The translations under genes and the position numbers were made by a program. A stretch of 64,000 nt of DNA from Tritrichomonas musculus. Lineage: Eukaryota > Parabasalia > Tritrichomonadida > Tritrichomonadidae. Numbering within the stretch: position 1 is the stretch's first letter; every line of letters starts with the position of its first letter. The stretch is taken from contig JAPFFF010000054.1 in the NCBI GenBank assembly GCA_039105265.1, positions 868,001 to 932,000 on the forward strand, given 5' to 3'. Below, one piece after another: positions 43,651 through 53,100 of the stretch. The notes beneath the pieces were generated by a model. That model had not been told where the DNA came from. It saw nothing but the letters and a program-made list of their open reading frames with translations, and did not search any database.

Positions 43651-44007
43651 TGGGATTTTGGATATATTTATAAAAAAATGATATCAAATTTTATTTCCTT
43701 ACGATAAAAACTTCATCTGATTTTTTTATATGTATAAAACATTTCAAAGTGAATATGTGTATAGATATTTTTTTAAAAAAGTTAATATTCATATGTTCAA
43801 AACTACGATTTCAAGTCTAAAATTTTGAAAGATCATTCAATTTTCTGAACATTCGTTTATTAATAAAAATTTTTATTCTAAAAGCAAGAGACTGCAAAGC
43901 TGCTAAATATGATGTTAGGCAAGATTAAAATCAGGACAGTGAATAGGAATATGCCAATTTTTTCGCAAAACTGCTATGATTATATTAACGATGTATAAGT
44001 AGATAAG

Positions 44008-44911
44008 TATTATGAAGGAGCAAGAGTAATATTTCTAAAATTGCTGAAAAAGTATTCATAAATAGCTGGAAAACCGTTGACTATTAGTTAATTGATTCGA
44101 AAATCATAATCAACGAATAGTGTAAAATCTGGCATGTAATGGAAGTCAAGTTGTTATATGCATCTATACAAATATTAACCACTGGTTTTTGTCCGTATTT
44201 TATTTTAAGTATTGTTTCAAATTTGTTGGAATAAAGCCATGTAAAATGAAATTGACCAATAATGATTAATTTTGTATCGATCATGATTCAAAAATATTGA
44301 AAAAATCTATTTAAAATTTTTGAAAGTATTGTCATAATCAATTCAATTTTTAAAATCATAATTTCTTATTTATAAAATTATAAAATTATTATATATTATA
44401 TTTATATATTTTTAAAAATTTTTTATATAATATAATTCGATAATTTTACTAAAAAATCACTTTTTAATGAGAAAAACTCATTCATACTGCACCCTTAAAA
44501 ACATAATTGAAAAAAGCATACACAATTAAGGGTGCTGTATGAATGAGTTTATCTCATTAAAAAGTGATTTATGAGTAAAATTATCGAATTATATTATATA
44601 AAAAATATATTAAAATATATAAATGTATTATATAATAATTTTAAAATTTTATAAATAAGAAATTATGATTTTAAAAATTGAATTGATTATGACAATACTT
44701 TCAAATATTTTAAATAGATTTTTTCAATATTTTTGAATCATAATCGATACCAAATTAACCATTTATAGTCAATTTCATATTATATGCCAGATTTTACACT
44801 ATTCGTTGATTATGATTTTCGAATCAATTAACTAATAAGCAACGGTTTTCCAGCTATTTATGAATACTTTTTCAGCAATTTTAGAAATATTACTCTTGCT
44901 CTTTCATAATA
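44008..44911. repeat. 904-bp palindrome with TTAA-GGGTGC ends at its centre
   Basis: The left arm 44008-44498 and right arm 44526-44911 are inverted copies with modest divergence and small gaps. The outer limit is TATTATGAA(A/G)GAGCAAGAG. At the centre the arms face each other with ACTCATTCATACTGCACCC-TTAA and TTAA-GGGTGCTGTATGAATGAG around a 27-base spacer. That arrangement is two TTAA-type transposon ends meeting head to head. No coding capacity. Confidence 0.8.
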
Positions 44912-45223
44912 TTGAAAAAGTTAAAGAATATCATTTAGATTTGAACTGTTTGAAAACAATAGAGGCAGTTCAATTTGCATATGGTACTTAATTACGAATC
45001 TATTACTCCAATATTTTGTTATAGACAGCGATCATGTGGATATTCATTATCCATATTTCCACCACTGCTTAAAAAAATTGCACCAAATAAATACGAAAAA
45101 ATCATTATTTAAAGATAGTTAATTTTATCATTAATATTTTGTTTAAAAAATGATTTCATACTTTATCATAGCGATTAAAATTTGTCTATATTCAATTTTT
45201 CAAATAAATTGTGAGTAATTATT

Positions 45224-45381
45224 TAAAGTCAGATTCAAAAGGCTTGGGACAAACTTTTTGAAAACGATAAGGTCAAATTTATAAATCTTTTAGGTCAATT
45301 TGTCCCAAGATGAATGATTTTTTTTCTGAGAAACATTGAAAAAAATTGAATGTTGTCCCAAGCATTTTGAATCCGACTTTA
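45224..45381. mobile_element. 154-bp MITE, TA flanked
   Basis: The inverted ends AAGTCAGATTCAAAAGGCTT.. (from 45226) and their partner ending at 45379 match over 29 bases with two differences when the TA is included. TA lies on both sides. A third copy of the sub-terminal TTGTCCCAAG lies inside near 45299. Size and TA target fit a non-autonomous Tc1/mariner element; it differs in sequence from the 9114-9482 element. Confidence 0.8.
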
Positions 45382-46482
45382 GAATTTAAAATTTTTTTGG
45401 TGTATAGCAATTAATTTTTGAATCAATTCAACTTTTCTGTTGAATTGTTAGCTTCCTCAATTAGTGAAAGGATAATTGAGATATATACAATAGTCTGTCC
45501 AATAATGGTATTTAGCATAAACCCCTATTCAAAATAATGGTATCTCTTCTTTTTTTACTTGCACTAATAATTGTTTTTTTTTATAAAGTTGTTTCAAAGA
45601 GGTTATAATTCCTCAAATTTTGAATAACAAATCATATTATTTTAAAAAGTGAATTTGAATTGAACTCGATTATTTCATTCATATTTTTCCTCTCAAAATA
45701 TCTATGAATTTGAATGCATAGTTTTATTAAGTAACCTTTTTCCTTTAAATTTATGTTGTAAAATTTTATGATTACATGAGAATTTCATATCATGTTAACC
45801 GCATACTTCTGGTTAATATTACCTTTTACCAATTTTTTATCATACATAAAAAGGCTTTGCTTGACCAAAATAGTTCTCAAATAAAATAAAAGAGGCTGAT
45901 ATTTCAATAAACAAAAAGATATTTTTTCAATATTTTATTTTTCACAAATAAGTGGATTATTTTTTTTTCTTCAAATATTGATTTTTTATCTTAAAAAGTT
46001 AAAACTCATATTTCAAAAAGTTATTCATTCAAAAATAGAGAATATTGGTGGTCACATCAATATCATGATTTTTGTTTTTTATAATAAAATTATATGAGAT
46101 CATATCATAATAATGCAAGTTGGCAACGATGATTGAATTTTTTTAAGAATTTATTTTTATTTTTGTTGAGGTCATAGCTTAAGATATTTCAGTTTTTTCA
46201 ATTTATATTGTTAATATTTAATTATTGTTATCATATATACAATAATATTACATTTATTATTAAATATTTATTTTTTATTATTGAGATAAAAAAATAAAAA
46301 TCTGAAGATTAATTGACCAAAAAAGGCCTGAATGTTTTTTTACATAAAAATAATTTTTTTGCATTTTTTATTTAATAAAAAATGCTTTCTTGAAAATATT
46401 TTAAAAAGAATATAAACCAATATTAATATAATTATCGGTAATATAAATTTTTAATAATAAGATTTATATATCTTTAAAATAA

Positions 46483-47298
46483 TTAAAATAATGAATCGAT
46501 ATACCCATCATTAAAATCATTTTCTTCATTCATCAAAAGGAAGTCAACACAGTCATTTACGGTTGAACCGAAAAATTCTTCAGATGATAATTGAAAGCCC
46601 ATCATATCGTCATTTTTAATTGTTTTATCATCTGAACAAAATGGAAGAGGGGAAGAATTAATTCCTTTTCCTGCTTTTTCAGTATTTTCCTTATTTGGAA
46701 TATTGGAATGTGGAAATTGCTGGTTTGTTTTTGCTTGTTGGAACTCATAAACTAGCTGATTACATAAGGAAGTATTTTTATTCTGTTGCTGCAAAATATT
46801 TGGCAACATATTTACATTTTTTGAAAGAGGTTGTTTTTTAGATTTTTTGTATCTGGCTGAAGATGGAAACTTATCACGATTTTCAATTAATAACTCTTTT
46901 GTCAGCTCTAAACTCTCTTTCTTCAGTCTTCTTTCTCTCAAATTCCATCTACTTTTTATATTAATATCTGTTCGCGATGGAAAGAATGTCGCAATCTGTT
47001 TCCAACTTGGACCAAGTTCTTCATATTTTTTCACTAGTAATTCTTCCTCTTCAAGCGTCCATGGGCCGTTAACAACGTCTGGAGATAAATAATTGAGCCA
47101 CCTATCACGGCATTGTCTAGGGTTTCTATTTGGCATATACTTGGAAATAGTTTTCCAATTGTAAGATCCATATTTGATTACCAGATTTTTTAAAATATCA
47201 TCCTCGTAATGCGTAAAAGGGACTCGCGGGTGAACTTTTTTAATATTTTGTTGGTAATTTTCTTGATAAAACAAGTTTGGCTCAATTGGTGTTATCAT
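46483..47298 (-). CDS. R2R3 Myb-type DNA-binding protein, copy B
   Basis: A 271-residue protein from the ATG at 47298, with the same two Myb repeats as copy A at 30796 and only two residue differences, both in the Q/N-rich linker after the DNA-binding part. The upstream DNA including the TCATT initiator (A at 47323) is also kept, so both copies could be expressed from the same kind of promoter. The much higher conservation of this frame than of the neighbouring non-coding DNA indicates selection on both copies after duplication. Target genes are not evident from the window. Confidence 0.92.
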   Translation of the reverse strand: MITPIEPNLFYQENYQQNIKKVHPRVPFTHYEDDILKNLVIKYGSYNWKTISKYMPNRNPRQCRDRWLNYLSPDVVNGPWTLEEEELLVKKYEELGPSWKQIATFFPSRTDINIKSRWNLRERRLKKESLELTKELLIENRDKFPSSARYKKSKKQPLSKNVNMLPNILQQQNKNTSLCNQLVYEFQQAKTNQQFPHSNIPNKENTEKAGKGINSSPLPFCSDDKTIKNDDMMGFQLSSEEFFGSTVNDCVDFLLMNEENDFNDGYIDSLF

Positions 47299-50140
47299 AA
47301 TTGTTTTATTTTTTGATAAAAATGATATCACTTTTTTCGTTATAAAATCTATTTAATCGACATTTCGATCAGATTCAGAAACAGCGGCTAAATTTTCAAT
47401 AGGAATGATTAATTTCCCTTCAAAAATAAATATTTGATCAATGCATTGAATAATAGCTAAATAACCAAAATTTGTAAATAATGCTTTGAGGTAAGAAGAT
47501 TATGAAATAATTATCTGATGATGTGATTTTGAATAAAATCCTTTTATATTTTTATTCAAAATATTTCTTTATTTTTTATAGAAAAAAGTTATACAATATA
47601 AAATTGAAAGAATTTGAGTACTTTATATTGGCTTATTAACGTGTTTATCTTCAAAATATCAGTTTTTAAGTTTAGCTTAATCAAAATATTTTATATCTTT
47701 GAAAAATTCAAACCAAAATTTAAAGACCGATCATTTACTGATTACTTATGATGACATTGATGATAATCATTATCTTTTTTAGCGTTTGACCAAAAAATCT
47801 ATTATTTTTGCTAATTTGACATGGTGAATAAACAAATTAAATCGTTTTTTAGTTTTGCTTTTGATATAAAATTATAATGATTTTTTTTTTTTTAATCTTC
47901 TTTTAATATTGGATATTTTCATTAAGCATTTAACCTATATCAGATCATTTTTAAATAGCCTAATAAATATTTTATTTATTAAAACATATTATATTTATTT
48001 TTTCGAATTTTTGTTATTTATGAAAATAATTTGGTTATATATAATAGATACAATATAATTTTCATATTAACTTGGAAATAAGCTTTCTAAATGAATTTAA
48101 TAATAATTTCTTATAAAACTTATAAAAATATACAAATCATAGATGGTTCATCAATTATATATGCACACTACATAATAATATCATTATATCATTTTGCAAA
48201 TATTAAATATTTTTAGAAAATTAAATAAAGAATAATTTCAATATAATAATCATTTCTTCATTATTAATGAACAGTTCCAGATATACTATCTAGGAAATCA
48301 ACAATCAAACATATATTTTTAATTATTTAAAATAATATAAATATTATTATAATCTTTATTTTTTTCCAAAACACATTCAACAAGTGTAATATCATTTTAG
48401 GAAGATGTAAATTTATAAAAAAAACTAAACCTTATGAAAATTTGCGATCAATTCTGGTATTTCAAAAAAATGATCGCTAATTCAAAACCTCCAAAATCGA
48501 AAATTTATTCTCAAAAGTTTATTACACCATTGAATTTATGATCGCAAAATAAAATTAACTAATTCAAAAGACATAATTCTTCTCAAAAATGATTAGCTAG
48601 ATTTTCAAATTTTTCAGGTTTTTAACATTCATTTCTCAAATAAAATGACAAGGTACCAATATACATAAAATTTAACTTTAGACTGATGTATTAATAATGA
48701 AAATGATTTTTTAAAATAAATTTATTTAATATAAAAAATTTTAATATTCTGGAATTTGCATTTTTTTGATAAAATAAAATAATTATAATTCACATCTGCA
48801 AGAGTATTAATAAAATTATAAATCAATTATTAATAAAATTAGTTTTTTTTTTTTTAATCTTTTATTTTTTAAAGTAAGAGCTCTTTATACCAATTTAAAA
48901 GAATTATTTTATCCTTAAACAGGCAACACATCCATTTTTGATGTTTTTAAAATTTCTTTCTTATAAAAACAAAATTTTCTATAATTTCAATTCCACTTTT
49001 TGTTTATATTCTGATCTCACTTTTTCATAGGAGAACATAATGCTTTTAAATTATCTTTGAAATGCATAGGTTTTAATACAAGAAAGAAATAATAATTACA
49101 AAAAATGTTTTTACTTGATATCCTTAAAATGAGTAATGAGATTTTTCTTATTATTTCAGTAATGTTAAAAAAATTATTACCATTCTTTTCTGAAATCTTT
49201 TCATACATCATTTAATGATGATATAGTAAAATATCTACAACATTTCGTGATTTTTCTTACATATAACCTAATTTAGTAAAAAATATATGAAAATTAATAT
49301 CATATATAATTTTTTTATATATTAAATATAATTTTCTCCAATTAAAGTTGTACATATCATGCAATATAATATATTAATGCAATTTTTAATCAAAAAATTT
49401 AATTACCTATTTTCAACATATTGGTCAACCATAATTGAAAGTTAAGTTATATCAAATTGTTGGACGTTATAATTAAATTATAATTCTTTACAAAACATTG
49501 CAATGCTTATGAAAAGATATTTGAATTATTTTTCATTCAAAATTCTTTTTTTTTATTTATTTACCAGTATCATCATCAATATTAATGAAAAATTTTATAA
49601 AAAATATTTTTTACCTAATAAGTTTTTTGATCTTCATTCTTTCATTAATAGACCAAATAGTAATTCAATCAAATTCTTGGAAAAATTCCACCAATTGGAA
49701 TTCATAAATCATCAATTAATACATATACACTGCAATAAAAAGTTACTTTTTTTAAAGAAACAGGTGGTGCTTAATTGAAAAAAAAAAAAAAAAAATTATA
49801 AATTCATTGTGGTCCAACTCCATCAAAGAAATTCTGTTAGACAATGAATTACATTATATAACAAGCTTCTTACAATAATTGAAACCATAATTGATGAAGT
49901 GACAAACAGGGATATCATCATCTCAACTCTGCAGTTATTATTTTACAAGTTCGATTAGTAGCGTTCTAGACAACCAGATAAAAACATATTTATATTATTG
50001 TTTTAAATACATCATTTGATAATTATTTTAAAGATAAGTTGTAAAAATGCAAAGATTTTTTTTGTTTACAAAAGTCCAAAAAAATACAATTTTTAATTGA
50101 ATTAAATATGTCCAAAGAGTGCGAAAATTATTAACATTTA
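47299..50140. other. Non-coding part of arm B with a 729-base private segment
   Basis: No supported gene. 49434-50162 has no counterpart in arm A. It contains an 18-base A run at 49778-49795 and a 91-codon frame (49503-49778) of chance-like composition. Confidence 0.5.
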
Positions 50141-50162
50141 TTATAGCCAACCTCCTAAATAA
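49434..50162. other. 729-base segment present only in arm B
   Basis: Arm A has only four bases (GTTT on this strand) where arm B has 729. The segment overlaps the last codons of the BspA gene and supplies its new ending YLGGWL plus the stop. No inverted ends or target duplication were seen, so insertion and arm-A deletion remain open. The matching KKV context on both sides of the join fixes the position well. Confidence 0.75.
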
Positions 50163-53100
50163 ACTTTTTTAACCGTAACACGTGAATCAAGAGACAACTT
50201 GCTTGCGTCGATTGATGAAGGCAGAGTTATATGAGTCATTGAAGAACACTTACCAAAAGCATCATCACCAATTGATGACACTGAAGAAGGAACTGCAATT
50301 TGCACCAGTGAAGAACAGCCATAGAAAGCGCGCCCGCCAATTGCTGTCACAGAGGAAGGAATATTTATTTGCACCAATGATTCACATTCACAAAAAGTGC
50401 TTCTTTCAATTGTTTTTATTGACGATTGATTGACAACCTGAGTCAGTGACGTACAACGGCAAAAAGCTCCACCTCCAATTGAAGTTACAGAAGAAGGAAT
50501 CGTGATTTGTGCCAATGAAGAACATTCACAAAAAGCGCTTTTTCCGATTGTTTTCACAGAAGAAGGAATCGTTATTTGTGCCAATTTTGAGCACAGATAG
50601 AAAGCACTGTCGCCAATTGAATTCACAGTTGAAGGAATAATTATTGATTCCAGTGATCTACATCCTTCAAATGATCCTTTATCATCGTTACTTAGTATTT
50701 CAGTTATCGATGAATCAAGAATGACTGTGCTTATATCTTCATCACATGAAAATCTTAAGTCAGTGGATTCAGTTCCAGTGATGAAGATGCGCAACTTCAA
50801 TGTAAAACAATGTGACTTTAAACACTTGACGTATTCATAAATGGTGTCAAAGTTATCAATTGGATATTGGAGTTTAATTTCAATCTCGCTGAATTTTTGA
50901 ATGTATTTTAAAAGCTCATAATCATCATTCAAACAATTTTCAATAACATCCTTTTCTAGAACGAAACTTTCTTGATTGTTTTCATTTTTAATTGTAACGT
51001 AACTATTTTTATATAAAGCGTTAGGAATGCTTGCAAAGTATGCCAATAGATCGGCCAAATATTGAATGTTCGGGTTGGCTTGATTGTGCTTCATTTTGCT
51101 GACTAATGACATGATTGAAGTTTGAGTTTTCCCTTCAAATTTATTGAAGATCGCTGTCGAAATGTTGCTACAATAAAAAATGGTTCTTTTGTCTTTGTTC
51201 ATGTCTGGCATTCTGTTTCCATATGTTATATTTAAGTATCTTAACGCTGGCTTGTCGTCGAAAGTGTCATTGTAAATCTTCGTGTTGTATGGATCAATTG
51301 ATAACTTCTCTAATTTTGAACATTCTTCGAAACAATGATGCCCAATTTGAGCAACTGATGAAGGAACATCAATCTGTGCCAATAATGAACATTGTGAAAA
51401 AACATCATCTTCAATTGATATGATTGAAGGCGGAATTGTGATTTGTGGAAGAGATGAACATTTTCGAAAACAATTCCTATTGATTGCCGCAATTGATGAT
51501 GGAATTGATACACGTCTTAATGACGTGCATGATTCAAAACACGATGATCCAATCATTTTTACTGATGAAGGAATATCAATTTGCGTTAATGACGTGCATT
51601 CTGAAAATGCTCGTTCACCAATCGATATAACTGATGATGGAATTGCGACTTGTGCTAATGACGAGCAGCCACTAAATGCATCATCTTCAATTGAGTCAAT
51701 TGTGTTTGGAATTGTGACTTGAACCAGTGATGCACATTTATTAAAAACACCTTTATTTATAATTGTTATTGAAGAAGGAATTACTACTTTCTTTAATGAT
51801 GAACATGATTTGAAACATGATGATCCAATTCTTTTAACAGAATTTGGAATATCAATCTGTACTAGCATTGAATAGTCCAAGAATGATTCATCTTCAATTG
51901 TTTCAACAGAGGCCGGAATAGTGACACTATTAATTGTTTTAATGACTTTGATGATTTCTGTTGTTTTTGATTTAATTGTATCAACAGTGTCACCGAAAAT
52001 GAATTGATGAAGTTTGCTACATTCATCAAATGAATCATTTTCAATTCTTGTCTGATAACAATCAATTGTTATTGATGAAAGTTGCGAACAACATTGGAAT
52101 GCACAATATCCGATATTTTCAACTGATGCTGGAATTTCAATCTTTGTTATTGATATGCAACCACTGAATGATTCATAATCAATAACTTTAACTGAATTAT
52201 GAATTGGTAGCTGTGAAAGAGACGTGCATTTGCTGAAACATTTTTCACTTATATGAACAACAGATAAAGGAATTGATATACGTTTTAGCGATGTACACGA
52301 TTCAAAACATGAAGATCCAATTAATGCCACTGATGATGGAATTTCAATTTGTGATAATGAAGAACACTCTGAAAAAGCTCCTTCTTCAATTGATCTCACA
52401 GACATCGGAATAGAAACTTGCGATAATGAAGTACATTTTCGAAATGCATTTTTAGTAATACTGTCCATTGATGATGAAATATTTGCACGTCTTAATGACG
52501 TGCATGATTCAAAACACGATGATCCAATAACTTTAACAGATGAAGGAATATCAATTTGCGTTAATGATGTACATTCTGAAAATGCTCGTTCACCAATCGA
52601 TATAACTGATGGTGGAATTATGACTTGGCTTAACGATGTACAACCAAAAAACGCATCATCTCCAATTGAGTTAATTGTGTTTGGAAATGTGACTTGCTTT
52701 AGTGATGTGCATTTGCAAAAGCAATTGAAATATATACTTGTTATTAAAGATGGAATTGCTACTCGTTTTAATGATGAACAAGATATGAAACATGACGATC
52801 CAATCTGTCTCACCGATGCTGGAATTTCAATTTGCGTCATTAATGAATAATTATCAAATGATCCTTCTTCAATGATTTCAACTGTATTCGGAATAATGAT
52901 GCTGTTGATTGTTTTGATGACTTGAATGATATCTGTCGTTTTGTGTTTGATAGTTTTGACTGTTTCACCAAAAATTAATTGATGAAGTTTGTTGCAGTCA
53001 TCAAAAGAGCTGTTTTCAACTCTCGTTTGATAACAATCAATCGTGATTGAAGCAAGTTGCGAACAACCTTTGAACGCATACATTCCTATGCTCTGAACAG

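Larger units (their letters stand above)
41465..45833. other. Gene-free spacer rich in inverted-repeat elements
   Basis: No gene supported over 4.4 kb. It holds four inverted-repeat structures listed separately (42294-42452, about 43437-43650, 44008-44911, 45224-45381). This is the densest patch of such elements in the window. Confidence 0.55.
45834..51182 (-). repeat. Arm B of the large inverted segmental duplication
   Basis: Inverted partner of 27634-33319. It includes Myb copy B, the shared non-coding DNA and the C-terminal module of the full-length BspA-like gene. It lacks the TTAA element (empty site 46372-46375) and the 826-base segment (join near 46169), and has a private 729-base segment at 49434-50162. 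Confidence 0.93.

Noticed and set aside
49503-49778. 91-codon frame in the arm-B-only segment
   Set aside because: Low-complexity F/I/N/K content and no counterpart or family; it ends in the A run.
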